Shown: positions 25,361 to 35,211, counted from the stretch's first letter. The stretch is DNA of 64,000 bases from Pseudomonas sp. ICMP 561 (GCF_002699985.1 NZ_LKBT01000001.1:124001-188000); one strand, 5' to 3'. Notes: generated from the sequence alone by a model not told the origin. Made by a program: numbers and translations.

Positions 25361-26083
25361 TCACTTGATGATGCCCTGACACAAAGCCTCCCCCACCGCC
25401 TGAGCTCTGTTGGAGACCCCGAGCTTGCTGTAGATGCTTCTGAAGTGATATTTGACCGTCGCCTCGGATACTTGCCGGATCGTGGCGATTTCCCAAGCGG
25501 TTTTGCCGTCACGCGCCCATTCGAGAATCTCGACTTCCTTCTCGCTCAGCCCTCGAGAGCGCAGTTTCGTCCCTCGCCCTACCAAATGCAGGACCGGAAC
25601 CAGGCTGGATAACAAATACATATCAGGAGCCTTGAGCGCTCGACTCAATCCGTTGAGTGAACAGATCGAAGTCACCCCCTGAAAACTGCGCGCCGGACTG
25701 GTATAGCCGTAGGAACAAGCCGGTGTCAGCGCATGTTTTTCTACGCTCTGTATATAACTGTCAGTGGGTGGATAGCGCTTGAATGCCGCTTTCCAGTCGA
25801 TAAACCCCAATTGCTCCCGGTAGTGATTGACCACCGGATCGTCCATCAACAGCAATTGACGTCGATAATGCTGACTCCAGGAGCGATCAATGTTGGAGGT
25901 CACCAACGTCAGCAGCATTGAGCCCCTGAACTGGCAAAATATCGCCCCTTCGCACTGACACTCCTGGCGTAACCAGTCCAGCGCATTCTCGATAGCCTGA
26001 TTACTGTCCAGCTCATGAATGCTCCTGACCATCTGTTGTATGAGAGGGTTTTCGGTCGAGTTGATTGATTCAGCACTTCCCAT
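25361..26083 (-). CDS. LuxR-family regulator with autoinducer-binding domain (LuxR solo)
   Basis: A 240-aa protein with an N-terminal autoinducer-binding domain and a C-terminal LuxR helix-turn-helix (about 175-240, LSEKEVEILEWARDGKTAWEIA). Trp69, Tyr73, Asp82, Pro83 and Trp97 keep exactly the spacing of the acyl-homoserine-lactone pocket residues W57, Y61, D70, P71 and W85 of TraR. No luxI-type synthase lies in the window, so it is an orphan receptor here. GGAGCG precedes the ATG. Its targets are unknown. Confidence 0.88.
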   Translation of the reverse strand: MGSAESINSTENPLIQQMVRSIHELDSNQAIENALDWLRQECQCEGAIFCQFRGSMLLTLVTSNIDRSWSQHYRRQLLLMDDPVVNHYREQLGFIDWKAAFKRYPPTDSYIQSVEKHALTPACSYGYTSPARSFQGVTSICSLNGLSRALKAPDMYLLSSLVPVLHLVGRGTKLRSRGLSEKEVEILEWARDGKTAWEIATIRQVSEATVKYHFRSIYSKLGVSNRAQAVGEALCQGIIK

Positions 26084-26227
26084 CGCAGTTCGCTCCTTTG
26101 TCCAGACACGGCGCAGGGTTTGAATGGTTGTTAGTTGGCTGCGCCAGGGATGGATCGATCAGAAAACTACACGATTAAAAGCTTTGTAGAACAACTCCAG
26201 AAACAAACAGGTATTACGCACTCAAGT

Positions 26228-26264
26228 AAAAGCCTCATCCTACTTTTCAACAGGACGAGGCTTA
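26228..26264 (-). terminator. terminator of the mtn operon
   Basis: On the minus strand AAGCCTCGTCCT ... AGGATGAGGCTT is followed by TTACTT. It lies 90 nt past the mtnC stop and upstream of the luxR gene, separating the two. Confidence 0.75.
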
Positions 26265-26353
26265 CACGTAATGGCTTGGTATTGGCTGAACAAGTTGAAT
26301 CGTCTGACCGGCAGCCGCGATTCATTCCTGCAATAGCAGCCGGAACTCAGCGG

Positions 26354-27037
26354 CTAAAATGCGCCTAGGTCGATGTCGGTGAAGCTGGCAACATTGACGT
26401 GCCCCTTCAACTCGCCACCGTCACGCACCAGGCCACACGTAGCCATGCCAGCGGCCTTGGCGGCATCCAGCTCTTCGACGATATCCGACAGGAAAACAAT
26501 CTCTTCAGCCGGCAAGCCAATCGCCTTGGCGATGTTGCAGTACGACTGCTCCTCGCGCTTGGGGCCCGAGGTGGTGTCGTAATAACCGCTGAACAAGACC
26601 GAAAGGTCGCCCGCGTCCGAGCAACCGAAGATCAGTTTCTGTGCCTGAATCGAGCCAGAGGAATAAACGTAAAGCCCATAACCTTGCTGATACCAGCGCT
26701 GCAGCGCTTGCACTGCATCGGGATAGACATGGCCCTTGAGCTGACCGGCGTCGTAACCCTGCTCCCAGACCATGCCTTGCAGCGCCTTGAGCGGTGTGGC
26801 CTTGCGATCCTCGGCTATCCAGCTCAGGAGAACCTCGATTACCTGCTCGACGTCAGCATCCGGCTGCGCGCTGTCTTCGCGCACTTTTTCCAGCTGTGCG
26901 GCGACATCAGAGCGAGAGGCGTGCTCGCGGACAAAATCCGGCAAATGCTTTGCCGCGTAGGGAAACAACACGTCGAAGACAAAACTTACGGCGCTGGTGG
27001 TGCCTTCGATGTCAGTCAGGACCGCTTTGATTGTCAT
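26354..27037 (-). CDS. mtnC: acireductone synthase (enolase-phosphatase E1)
   Basis: A 227-aa HAD-superfamily enzyme. The family variant of motif I is [15 protein letters not shown] near residue 6. [16 protein letters not shown] and [16 protein letters not shown] are motifs II and III/IV. It enolises and dephosphorylates 2,3-diketo-5-methylthiopentyl-1-phosphate in the methionine salvage pathway. I chose the ATG at 27037, since the open frame further upstream lies inside mtnD. It is 10 nt after mtnD and last in the operon. Confidence 0.95.
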   Translation of the reverse strand: MTIKAVLTDIEGTTSAVSFVFDVLFPYAAKHLPDFVREHASRSDVAAQLEKVREDSAQPDADVEQVIEVLLSWIAEDRKATPLKALQGMVWEQGYDAGQLKGHVYPDAVQALQRWYQQGYGLYVYSSGSIQAQKLIFGCSDAGDLSVLFSGYYDTTSGPKREEQSYCNIAKAIGLPAEEIVFLSDIVEELDAAKAAGMATCGLVRDGGELKGHVNVASFTDIDLGAF

Positions 27038-27047
27038 GAACTGAATC

Positions 27048-27596
27048 CTATAAATCGTCAAGCTGCGGAAATAGGCTGGCAATCTTCTCGCCAGTGAAGT
27101 TCGCAACCCAGCCCTCAGTATTATTGAACAGGCGGATCGCGACGAAGTGTGGGTTTTCCCCCATGTCGAACCAGTGCGGCGTTCCCGCCGGAACCGAAAT
27201 AAGGTCGTTCTTTTCGCACAGCACGGCATACACATACTCGCCGATATGCAACGTGAACAAACCACGCCCGGCGACGAAGAAACGTACCTCGTCTTCGGAA
27301 TGGCGATGCTCATCGAGAAACTTTGCACGCAATTCGGCTTTTTGCGGGTGATCACTATTGAGGCTGATCACATCGACAGTGACGTAACCGCGCTCGGTCA
27401 TGAGTTTGTCGATTTGCACCCGGTACGCATTGATCACTTCTTCCTGGCTGGCACCCGGGGTAATAGGCGTCGCAGCCTGCCAGCGGTCAAAACCCACGCC
27501 GTGCTCGGCCAGGGTCGACGCGATATCCTCGACATGGGTCAGGACTTTATCTGGCTGCTCAGGGCTGGACTGGTGATAAACATACAGGCTGCTCAT
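27048..27596 (-). CDS. mtnD: acireductone dioxygenase
   Basis: A 182-aa cupin. The metal-binding motif [17 protein letters not shown] gives three His/Glu ligands, and GTPHWFDMG supplies the fourth. With Fe2+ it converts acireductone to the 2-oxo acid precursor of methionine; with Ni2+ it makes methylthiopropionate, CO and formate. It lies between mtnB and mtnC. Confidence 0.95.
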   Translation of the reverse strand: MSSLYVYHQSSPEQPDKVLTHVEDIASTLAEHGVGFDRWQAATPITPGASQEEVINAYRVQIDKLMTERGYVTVDVISLNSDHPQKAELRAKFLDEHRHSEDEVRFFVAGRGLFTLHIGEYVYAVLCEKNDLISVPAGTPHWFDMGENPHFVAIRLFNNTEGWVANFTGEKIASLFPQLDDL

Positions 27597-27678
27597 TGCG
27601 GCGCTCCTCGGTTCAGTTAAACCCGGTTGAATATGCCCTGCGACTTTTACAGCTCGTTCAGGCAGAAGGCTAAAAACG

Positions 27679-28293
27679 TTATCGGTTCAGTATGGCGAGG
27701 GTTTTGAGTTCACATTCAAAAAGGAACTCGAACGCCTCGATTTGCCGCAGCGCATCGCTCATCTTCGCGCCCCAGGTATATAAACCATGGCCGCGAATCA
27801 GGTAGCCCGCGCAATCAGGGTGCGCATCAAGCCAGGGCTGCACCTTCGCCGCCAGACGCGCAATGTCCTGATCGTTGTCGAAAATAGGAACCACGACCCG
27901 GGATTCATGAGTCACGACGCCACTGAAAGCCTTTTGCAGCTCGTAATCCTCAAACACCAAGTGATCGGCCTCGGTCAGACGCGACAATACTGTCGCATTG
28001 ACCGAGTGGGTGTGCAGCACCGCACCGACTTCCGGCCTGCAACTGTACAGTTGCGTGTGAAGCAAGGTTTCCGCCGATGGCTTTTTGCCGGGTTCCAGGC
28101 TGTTACCGTCAAGATCTGTGACCAGCACGTCGTCGATGCCCAACTGGCCCTTGTGTTTGCCCGAGACGGTCAGCAGCACCTCAGTGGCGGAAAGCCGCGC
28201 CGAGTAATTACTGCTGGTCGCAGGTGACCAGCCACGACCGTACAGAAAACGACCGGCGTCGATAATTGCCTGACTCAGTTGTTCGCGGCTCAT
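27679..28293 (-). CDS. mtnB: methylthioribulose-1-phosphate dehydratase
   Basis: A 204-aa class II aldolase-fold enzyme. Zinc ligands are in LHTHSVNATVLSR and RGHGLYTWG. SSNYSARLS near the N-terminus is the substrate loop. It dehydrates methylthioribulose-1-phosphate. Its ATG overlaps the TGA of the MFS gene (ATGA), so the transporter and mtnB are translationally coupled. Confidence 0.95.
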   Translation of the reverse strand: MSREQLSQAIIDAGRFLYGRGWSPATSSNYSARLSATEVLLTVSGKHKGQLGIDDVLVTDLDGNSLEPGKKPSAETLLHTQLYSCRPEVGAVLHTHSVNATVLSRLTEADHLVFEDYELQKAFSGVVTHESRVVVPIFDNDQDIARLAAKVQPWLDAHPDCAGYLIRGHGLYTWGAKMSDALRQIEAFEFLFECELKTLAILNR

Positions 28294-29453
28294 GCCCGCT
28301 CCTCTTTCATTCGTGTAGCTGCCATCACAGCAGCGGCCAGCGCCACAGCACTGGCGATAGTAAATGTCCAGCCGGCCCCCAGGAAGTTCCAGGTGTAACC
28401 GGAGTAAAGCGCACCCAATGCGCCCCCCGTGCCCGCCAACGCGGCATAAAGCGCCTGGCCCTGACCTTGTTGTTGCGCACCGAAGCTACGTTGCACGAAA
28501 TGGATGGCAGTGGCGTGAAAACTGCCGAATGTTGCAGCGTGCATTAACTGGGCAAACAGCAACACCACCAGATGATCCGCAAGATTACCCAGCAACAGCC
28601 AGCGCAACGCCGCCAGCAGAAAACTGGTCAGGAGCACCTGACGTACCGAGAAACGCTGTAATACCCGGCTCATGGCCATGAACATCAACACTTCCGCGAC
28701 GACACCAACCGCCCAAAGCATTCCGATCAGGCCGCGACCGTAACCCAACTGCTCCAGATGGAGAGTCAGGAAAGTGTTATACGGCCCGTGACTCATCTGC
28801 ATGAGCCCGACGCAGGCATAGAAGGCCAGTACGCCGGGTCGAGTCAATTGTCGGAAAAAGCCACCGCTTTCCGGATGCGTCGTCGACAACACCGGCTGAG
28901 CATTGGGAATCCACCAACTGCTGATGACAATCGCGGCAATTATCGCGACCAGCACACTGGGAAAATAGTCGAGGCTCACGCTCTCGAATAGCCGTCCCAC
29001 GCCCACCACCGTCAGGATGAAACCGATGGAGCCCCATAACCGGATCTGGCTGTAACGAGACGTCTGGCCACGCAGATGTGCGAGGGTAATGACTTCGAAT
29101 TGCGGCAGGATTGCGTGCCAGAAGAAGGCGTGCAGAGCCATGACCATCGCCAGCCAGGCATAGCTTTGCCTGACCAGAATCAGGGAAAGCGCGAGCAAAC
29201 CACAAATAGCGCCAAGCCGCACGATGACCAGTCGGCGCCCGGTGTAGTCCCCGAGCCACCCCCACACATTCGGCGCAAGACAACGCATCAGCATCGGGAT
29301 CGCGACCAGTTCACCAATGCGCGCGCTGGAGAATCCGAGATGGCTGAAATACAACGGCAGAAAAGGTGCTGTAGAGCCGAGCAAGGCGAAGTAGAAAACG
29401 TAAAAACTGGACAGCCGCCAATAAGGCAGCTGTCCAGCCGGGGGGTGCGTCAC
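28290..29453 (-). CDS. MFS transporter (MFS_1-like, HcaT/3-phenylpropionate type)
   Basis: A protein of about 387 aa with 12 membrane helices. YWRLSSFYVFYFALLGSTAPFLP and LPLYFSHLGFSSARIGELVAIPMLMRCLAPNVWG match the MFS_1-like group that includes HcaT. The start is uncertain: GTG 29453 has AGGG 9 nt upstream, while TTG 29477 has a site only 2 nt away. It sits between aroC and mtnB and is coupled to mtnB by ATGA. That suggests it moves a methionine-salvage related compound, but this is inference. Confidence 0.87.
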   Translation of the reverse strand: MTHPPAGQLPYWRLSSFYVFYFALLGSTAPFLPLYFSHLGFSSARIGELVAIPMLMRCLAPNVWGWLGDYTGRRLVIVRLGAICGLLALSLILVRQSYAWLAMVMALHAFFWHAILPQFEVITLAHLRGQTSRYSQIRLWGSIGFILTVVGVGRLFESVSLDYFPSVLVAIIAAIVISSWWIPNAQPVLSTTHPESGGFFRQLTRPGVLAFYACVGLMQMSHGPYNTFLTLHLEQLGYGRGLIGMLWAVGVVAEVLMFMAMSRVLQRFSVRQVLLTSFLLAALRWLLLGNLADHLVVLLFAQLMHAATFGSFHATAIHFVQRSFGAQQQGQGQALYAALAGTGGALGALYSGYTWNFLGAGWTFTIASAVALAAAVMAATRMKEERA

Positions 29454-29489
29454 GTCAACAGACCCTGGCAGCGGCAACGCCTTCGGGCA

Positions 29490-30581
29490 TTACAGTTGAC
29501 CCAGCACAGGCGTAGTCACCCGAACATCGGCATTCTGACCGCGATGACGTAACAGATGATCCAGCAACACGATGGCCATCATGGCTTCGGCAATAGGCGT
29601 GGCACGGATCCCGACGCACGGGTCATGGCGGCCCTTGGTGATCACGTCCACCGGATTGCCGTGAACATCAATGGAGTGTCCTGGCGTAGTGATGCTGGAG
29701 GTCGGTTTGAGTGCCAGGTGCGCCACAATTGGCTGACCTGAGGAAATACCGCCAAGAATCCCGCCGGAATTGTTCGACAGGAAACCCGCGGGCGACAGCT
29801 CGTCGCGGTGCTCGGTGCCGCGTTGGGCGACACTGGCAAAACCGGCGCCGATTTCCACACCCTTGACGGCGTTGATGCTCATCAACGCGTGAGCCAGATC
29901 GGCATCCAGACGGTCGAACACCGGCTCGCCCAGCCCCGGCATAACGCCATCGGCAACAACGGTGATTTTTGCACCGACCGAATCCTGATCACGACGCAAC
30001 TGGTCCATGTAGGCTTCCAGCTCCGGAACCTTGTCAGGATCGGGGCAGAAAAATGCGTTCTCTTCCACGCAATCCCAGGTTTTGAAGGGAATTTCGATCG
30101 GGCCAAGCTGACTCATGTAGCCGCGTACCACGATGCCCATCTTCGCCAGATACTTCTTGGCGATAGCACCGGCCGCGACGCGCATGGCCGTTTCCCGTGC
30201 CGAGCTGCGGCCGCCGCCGCGATAATCGCGAACGCCGTATTTGTGGTGATAGGTGTAATCGGCGTGGGCCGGGCGGAACTGAGCCTGGATGGCCGAGTAA
30301 TCCTTGGACTTCTGATCAGTATTGCGAATCAGCAAACCAATGGAGGTGCCGGTGGTTTTGCCTTCGAAAACACCCGAGAGGATTTCCACCTCATCGGCTT
30401 CCTGACGCTGGGTCGTGTGGCGGCTGGTGCCGGGCTTGCGCCGATCCAGATCGACTTGCAGGTCTTGCAGCGACAGCTCAAGGCCCGGCGGGCAGCCGTC
30501 AACGATAGCAACCAGCGCCGGACCATGGCTTTCGCCGGCAGTGGTGACAGTGAACAGCTTGCCGAAGGTGTTGCCGGACAT
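29490..30581 (-). CDS. aroC: chorismate synthase
   Basis: A 363-aa enzyme starting [26 protein letters not shown]. It carries the three family signatures, including [38 protein letters not shown] and [18 protein letters not shown]. It converts EPSP to chorismate with reduced FMN, the last step of the shikimate pathway. The open frame extends 47 codons upstream, but the canonical start is 30581. It lies upstream of the MFS-mtn genes and may share their transcript. Confidence 0.97.
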   Translation of the reverse strand: MSGNTFGKLFTVTTAGESHGPALVAIVDGCPPGLELSLQDLQVDLDRRKPGTSRHTTQRQEADEVEILSGVFEGKTTGTSIGLLIRNTDQKSKDYSAIQAQFRPAHADYTYHHKYGVRDYRGGGRSSARETAMRVAAGAIAKKYLAKMGIVVRGYMSQLGPIEIPFKTWDCVEENAFFCPDPDKVPELEAYMDQLRRDQDSVGAKITVVADGVMPGLGEPVFDRLDADLAHALMSINAVKGVEIGAGFASVAQRGTEHRDELSPAGFLSNNSGGILGGISSGQPIVAHLALKPTSSITTPGHSIDVHGNPVDVITKGRHDPCVGIRATPIAEAMMAIVLLDHLLRHRGQNADVRVTTPVLGQL

Positions 30582-30724
30582 GCGGACGCTCCGATAAATC
30601 AGCGAAAAAACCAGGTCGATATAAACAAGCCCGCCAGTATACGCAGGCTGCTCGTGTAGTTCATCCTCGAACCTTATCCGTCTGGCCGCGTCCAATCGGC
30701 ATCCCATCAGATAGTGGCCCAACG

Positions 30725-31684
30725 ATGTTACGCGTTATCGCTTTGATCCTTCCCTTGCTCACCGGGCTTGCTCACGCTGCCACCCCATCCGTCCTGCAGC
30801 GCCCTATCGTTCTGCAGACCGCGACGGGTGAGCTGTCCGGCACCTTATTACTGCCCAAATCCACCTCTCCCGTACCGGTGGTGTTGATCATTGCTGGCTC
30901 TGGCCCGACTGATCGCGATGGCAATAACCCCGACGGCGGGCGCAACGACAGCATGAAACTTCTGGCGCGCACCCTCGCCAGACACAACATCGCCAGCGTG
31001 CGTTATGACAAACGCGGCGTCGCCGCGAGCAAGGCCGCTACTCCTGATGAGCGCAATCTGAGCATCGAGGCTTATGTAGCCGACGCAGAAGCCTGGGGCC
31101 AGAAACTCAAGACTGACCCGCGTCTGGGTCAGTTGATCCTGCTGGGTCACAGCGAGGGCGCACTGGTTGCATCACTGGCGGCTGAAAAAGCCGGTGCCGC
31201 TGCGGTGATCTCGGTAGCCGGTACAGGTCGTCCGGTGGATGAAGTATTGCGTGAGCAACTGCAAGAGCGCCTGCCTCCGCCTCTGCTGCTGCGCAGCAAT
31301 CAATTGATCGATGAAATCAAGGCGGGCAAGACCGACAACGATGTTCCGGACGAGCTGGAAGTTGTATTCCGCCCGAGTGTTCAGCCGTATCTGATTTCGT
31401 TGTTCCGCCAGGCCCCGGCTGCCGCGTTCGGCAAATTGAAAGTTCCAGCGCTTATCATCCAGGGTCGAAACGATATCCAGGTCGGTGTCGGCGATGCAGA
31501 GCTGTTGAAGCAAGCCAAACCCGATGCCGAACTGGCCCTGATCGAGGGCATGAACCACGTGTTGCGCATCGTACCGAACGACATCAAGCAGCAACTCGAG
31601 TCCTACAAAAACCCGCAACTGCCGCTGTCCAGCGAGCTTTCCAAACGGATTCTGCGCTTTATCGAAGCCCTTCCAGCAGCGTGA
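30725..31684 (+). CDS. secreted alpha/beta hydrolase
   Basis: A 319-aa protein with a signal peptide ([18 protein letters not shown]). The hydrolase core has the oxyanion loop [13 protein letters not shown], the nucleophile elbow GHSEGALVA (Ser near 140), an acid in GRNDIQVG and a His in EGMNHVLR. The whole triad is present. It is probably a periplasmic esterase or peptidase; the substrate is unknown. It diverges from aroC with 143 bp between. Confidence 0.87.
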   Translation: MLRVIALILPLLTGLAHAATPSVLQRPIVLQTATGELSGTLLLPKSTSPVPVVLIIAGSGPTDRDGNNPDGGRNDSMKLLARTLARHNIASVRYDKRGVAASKAATPDERNLSIEAYVADAEAWGQKLKTDPRLGQLILLGHSEGALVASLAAEKAGAAAVISVAGTGRPVDEVLREQLQERLPPPLLLRSNQLIDEIKAGKTDNDVPDELEVVFRPSVQPYLISLFRQAPAAAFGKLKVPALIIQGRNDIQVGVGDAELLKQAKPDAELALIEGMNHVLRIVPNDIKQQLESYKNPQLPLSSELSKRILRFIEALPAA

Positions 31685-31800
31685 CCTGGAAAATTGGCGT
31701 CAGGAATTATGGCGCCCCTTCAGTACCGGGGAAAACGGCCGATAGCTGATTGCTGGCTCTGTGTTTGCTGCACAGGGTCAAGGACAGGATCGCCGTGAAC

Positions 31801-32604
31801 ATGACTGAAACGAACGCGTTACCCGAAATCACTGAAAACACTCCAGTCGCCGAAGCGGAAGCGCCGGCGCCTGCGCAGCTGTGGGACGAAGTCAAGCCAG
31901 AGCATTTTGTAATGCTGCGCTTGGCCCCGCTGCAGACCGACCGGGCCACGGGTGGCCGGCCGTTGCGCTTTGTCCAGTTTGGCCGTGCCGAGCGCCATAG
32001 CAAAGAGGTGAGCCTGCTGCGCCTGAGCATCCAGTTGCCGGGGCAACGGGTGCGGCGCGAACAGAACCATCTGGATGTCTGGGTCGATCACGAAAAACAC
32101 ATCGTGCGCTTCGGACCGGACTCAGGCCTGCAAATCGAGCCGTGGAACCGTGGCATCGGCCGTTTTCTGATCGCTCAGGGCATTCACTGGGCGCAGAAAA
32201 AATGGTCGACCTATAAAGTCGAGAGCTTTGCCTTGCCGAGCAAGGACGGGCTCAACGAAGACACCCGCCTGCGCCGCGATCATTTCCTGAAAACCCAGGG
32301 CTTCGAAGTCGCCTACGCCGACGCACAGCATATGAAAGGCAGCTTCAAGGAAGTCCAGGTCGGCAACCTGCACAGCACCTGGAACAACGACAAGATTCAG
32401 ATCATCGAGATTCTCGAAGCTTCACAGATGCTGGAAAACGCCGAGAAGAAGATGATCGAGCAAGAAGTTGCGATCCGTCAGCATGAAGATCGCGTCGGCA
32501 AATACAAGCGTGAAGACAGTGGCCTGCGCTTCACTATTGCCTGCCTGGTGACCTTTGCAGTGTTCCAGGCCGGATTGCTGATCTGGATTGCAACCCACCG
32601 CTAG
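31801..32604 (+). CDS. unknown protein with GNAT-like domain, coiled coil and C-terminal membrane anchor
   Basis: A 267-aa protein. The N-terminal 25 residues are Pro/Ala/Glu rich. The middle, especially GIGRFLIAQGIHWAQKKWS and DTRLRRDHFLKTQGFEV, resembles a GNAT acetyltransferase fold. A coiled coil follows at about 205-235 (MLENAEKKMIEQEVAIRQHE), and one membrane helix ends the protein (LVTFAVFQAGLLIWIA). This would be a C-tail-anchored cytoplasmic protein. ATG 31801 is used; GTG 31795 is possible. Function unknown. Confidence 0.72.
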   Translation: MTETNALPEITENTPVAEAEAPAPAQLWDEVKPEHFVMLRLAPLQTDRATGGRPLRFVQFGRAERHSKEVSLLRLSIQLPGQRVRREQNHLDVWVDHEKHIVRFGPDSGLQIEPWNRGIGRFLIAQGIHWAQKKWSTYKVESFALPSKDGLNEDTRLRRDHFLKTQGFEVAYADAQHMKGSFKEVQVGNLHSTWNNDKIQIIEILEASQMLENAEKKMIEQEVAIRQHEDRVGKYKREDSGLRFTIACLVTFAVFQAGLLIWIATHR

Positions 32605-32628
32605 TCTTCAAAACTGAATAGCTCTCAA

Positions 32629-32659
32629 ACTGAAGGCGCTCATCGCGAGCGCCTTCAGC
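32629..32659 (-). terminator. hairpin between convergent genes
   Basis: CTGAAGGCGCTC and GAGCGCCTTCAG form a 12-bp stem. The T-run (GTTT on the minus strand) is weak, so termination of prmB is possible but not certain. Confidence 0.5.
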
Positions 32660-32667
32660 CTGATCAG

Positions 32668-33576
32668 TCAGACCCGTGATTCAAACAGCGCCTGATGCTC
32701 CCGGCACTGGGCAGCGCTGAGCATGAACACGCCATGACCACCGCGCATGAAATCCAGCCAGGCGAACTCAACTTCCGGGTACAACGCCTGGACGTGAACC
32801 TGACTATTACCCACCTCAACGATCAATAGACCTTTTTCGGTCAAATGATTTGCTGCCTGGCTCAACATCCGGCGCACCAGATTAAGACCGTCACTGCCAC
32901 AGGCCAGGGCCAGTTCCGGCTCGTGCTGGTATTCATCCGGCATGTCTGCGAAATCTTCGGAATCGACATAAGGCGGGTTGGAGACGATCAGGTCAAAACG
33001 CTGACCCGGCAGGCCGTCAAAGCCGTCGCCCTGAACGGTGTAAACCCTGTGATCAACGCCGTGACGCTCGATGTTCTGGTTGGCAACTTCCAGTGCTTCA
33101 AAAGACAAATCAGCCAGCACCACTTCGGCGTCCGGGAACTCGTCGGCACAGGCAATACCGATACAGCCGGAGCCAGTGCACAGGTCGAGAATGCGCGCCG
33201 GTTCGTCAGCCAGCCAAGGAGCAAAGTGGTTTTCGATCAGCTCGGCAATGGGTGAACGGGGGATCAGCACACGCTCATCAACAATGAACGACATGCCGCA
33301 GAACCATGCTTCGCCCAGCAGGTACGGCGTTGGTACGCGCCCATCAATGCGGCGAGAGATCAGGCGCTGCAGCTCCGAAATCTCATCAAGCTCCAGACGG
33401 CAATCCAGATAGCTGTCGGCAATCTCCCAAGGCAGGTGCAATGCGCCCAACACTAGCTGGCGTGCCTCGTCCCAGGCATTGTCAGTTCCATGACCGAAAA
33501 ACAGGTCTTCCTGGTGAAAGCGACTGACCGCCCAACGGATATGGTCGCGCACGGTGCGCAAGCGGGATGTGATCAC
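32668..33576 (-). CDS. prmB: 50S ribosomal protein L3 glutamine methyltransferase
   Basis: A 302-aa N5-glutamine methyltransferase. The SAM motif [13 protein letters not shown] and the catalytic NPPY ([19 protein letters not shown]) are present. The N-terminal [17 protein letters not shown] and [21 protein letters not shown] distinguish PrmB from PrmC. It modifies a glutamine of ribosomal protein L3. The start is GTG 33576 with GGAG 10 nt before it. Confidence 0.93.
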   Translation of the reverse strand: MITSRLRTVRDHIRWAVSRFHQEDLFFGHGTDNAWDEARQLVLGALHLPWEIADSYLDCRLELDEISELQRLISRRIDGRVPTPYLLGEAWFCGMSFIVDERVLIPRSPIAELIENHFAPWLADEPARILDLCTGSGCIGIACADEFPDAEVVLADLSFEALEVANQNIERHGVDHRVYTVQGDGFDGLPGQRFDLIVSNPPYVDSEDFADMPDEYQHEPELALACGSDGLNLVRRMLSQAANHLTEKGLLIVEVGNSQVHVQALYPEVEFAWLDFMRGGHGVFMLSAAQCREHQALFESRV

Positions 33577-33836
33577 GGGGGGAAGCTCCTTGGAATACGT
33601 CTTGGGATTCTAGCAGCCATGACTGCAACACACGATGCCCGAGTGCCATTAGCGACCCGGCTCACGTTCGACGATGGTTTTGGATACGTGGCATTTCAAT
33701 CAAGGCATAATGCTCACCGCCCAGATCGATCAACGCCGCTACAGGCCAGAGAAACCGGAGCTTCTCACCGTCGCCATTCCCAGAACCGTTCAGGCGGAGG
33801 AGAATGACGCAAAAGCCCCACACAAAGGAGCCCCAG

Positions 33837-34427
33837 ATGTCCGATCCAAAGACCATGTTTCAACTCAGCGGCCGAGGCTATGCAGCGGCCACTTTGAGTA
33901 ATGCCACGCTGATCATTATTGATGCCCAGAAAGAATACCTCAGCGGCCCGCTGGCCCTGACCGGCGTTAACGAAGCAGCCGCCAACATCTGCAAACTAGT
34001 TGCGGCGGCCCGTGCCGGCAAATGCCCGGTTGTGCACATCCGCCACCTCGGCACTGTCGGTGGCTTGTTCGACCCGCAAGGTGAGCGCGGTGAGTTCATG
34101 CCTGAGTTGAAGCCACTGGAAGACGAACGCGTCGTTGAAAAACGTCTGCCCAACGCTTTCAACGGCACCGGCCTTGACGACTTGTTGCAAAGCCTTGGTC
34201 ATCTGGACCTTATTGTTTGCGGCTTCATGAGCCATTCGAGTATCAGCACGACCGTACGGGCGGCGAAGGATTACGGCTATCGTTGCACGCTGGTAGACGA
34301 CGCCTGTGCGACGCGAGACCTGCCAAGCCCCGACGGAGTCGTCAGCGCCTACATTGTTCATCGCACTGAAATGGCGATCATGAACGATAACTTCGCGACC
34401 CTGGCACTCACCAAAGACTTGATCTGA
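33837..34427 (+). CDS. isochorismatase-like protein, Ser in place of catalytic Cys
   Basis: A 196-aa protein starting MSDPKTMFQLSGRGY with GGAG before the ATG. Asp29 (LIIIDAQKEY) and a Lys near 102 (VEKRLPNAF) match the hydrolase triad. The cysteine position in the usual THMCVST motif is Ser135, in GFMSHSSISTTVRAAKD. The rest of the motif is preserved, so the loss looks specific. It could be an inactive binding protein, or it may use Asp-based chemistry as EntB does. It stands alone. Confidence 0.82.
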   Translation: MSDPKTMFQLSGRGYAAATLSNATLIIIDAQKEYLSGPLALTGVNEAAANICKLVAAARAGKCPVVHIRHLGTVGGLFDPQGERGEFMPELKPLEDERVVEKRLPNAFNGTGLDDLLQSLGHLDLIVCGFMSHSSISTTVRAAKDYGYRCTLVDDACATRDLPSPDGVVSAYIVHRTEMAIMNDNFATLALTKDLI

Positions 34428-34661
34428 ACCACTAGAAACCAGCCCAGACTCCTCCTGCCCGGCCAAGAGCCTTACAGCTCCGCGCAGGCGTGCACCACGC
34501 CTCGCGGCTGTCCTACGCCATTCCCTGTATTCGCGGTTATGTGACGCTGTTCACATTACCGCCTATCCAATAATACCCGTCATTTGCCCTGAATCCTCTG
34601 CCTGCGGGAACCAGCCGCCGCCTGTCCGGGTCAGACCCCGATACTCTGGAGGAAAATCGGA

Positions 34662-34982
34662 ATGAAAGTATCCGACGGTTTTGACGCCCGTCGCCTGCGT
34701 CCAAAAGGATCGGGCAATTGGGGCGTGCGCATTGGTTCGGCCATTGCTGCCCTGTTGGCGACTTTCGGCGTGTTGCTGGCAATGGCGGGTGTTTCCAGCC
34801 TGATTGGTCGGCCCCAGGTGCTGGGTGAACTTAATGCCAGCCCGCTGGGCACAGCGCTTGTTGTATTAAGTGGCTTGTTGGTGCTCTACGTTGGCATCTG
34901 GCTATGGCGTCGCTGCCGCGTGGGTAGTCGTCGCAAGAATGGCTTGAACATGTCGCCGCACTTGATGAAAAAGCAGGATTGA
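34662..34982 (+). CDS. small membrane protein, 106 aa, unknown
   Basis: GGAGG lies 9 nt before the ATG. The cytoplasmic N-terminus (about 20 residues, basic) is followed by two membrane helices (residues 25-50 and 64-85). The tail is very basic (RRCRVGSRRKNG). Family not recognised. It lies between the isochorismatase-like gene and a REP pair. Confidence 0.68.
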   Translation: MKVSDGFDARRLRPKGSGNWGVRIGSAIAALLATFGVLLAMAGVSSLIGRPQVLGELNASPLGTALVVLSGLLVLYVGIWLWRRCRVGSRRKNGLNMSPHLMKKQD

Positions 34983-35002
34983 ATGCGAGCTCATTTGAGC
35001 TT

Positions 35003-35093
35003 GGCAGGACTGGCTTAGCCGGGAGAACACTATTCCTGCCGGTAGATACCCTGCGAATGTCCAGCCCCCTCTCCCGGCTGAAGCCGGTCCTAC
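35003..35093. repeat. REP pair, CCGGCTTTAGCCGGGAG family
   Basis: GGACTGGCTTAGCCGGGAG is paired with CTCCCGGCTGAAGCCGGTCC. Same family as elements at 41081, 49459 and 62447. Confidence 0.82.
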
Positions 35094-35211
35094 AATAAAT
35101 CGCGTCATGTCAGTGACTTTTGCGGGAGCAGAACCGGGTTGCCAAAAGCGGCGTTTTAATCCCGCCGCGGACCGCGACTTGGTTAAACTAGCCCCCTTCG
35201 CGGAGGCTGAC

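Noticed and set aside
25361..26083. Complete quorum-sensing pair
   Set aside because: No acyl-homoserine-lactone synthase gene occurs in the window.
26135..26368. 77-aa frame between the luxR and mtnC genes
   Set aside because: It overlaps the mtn terminator hairpin and looks non-coding.
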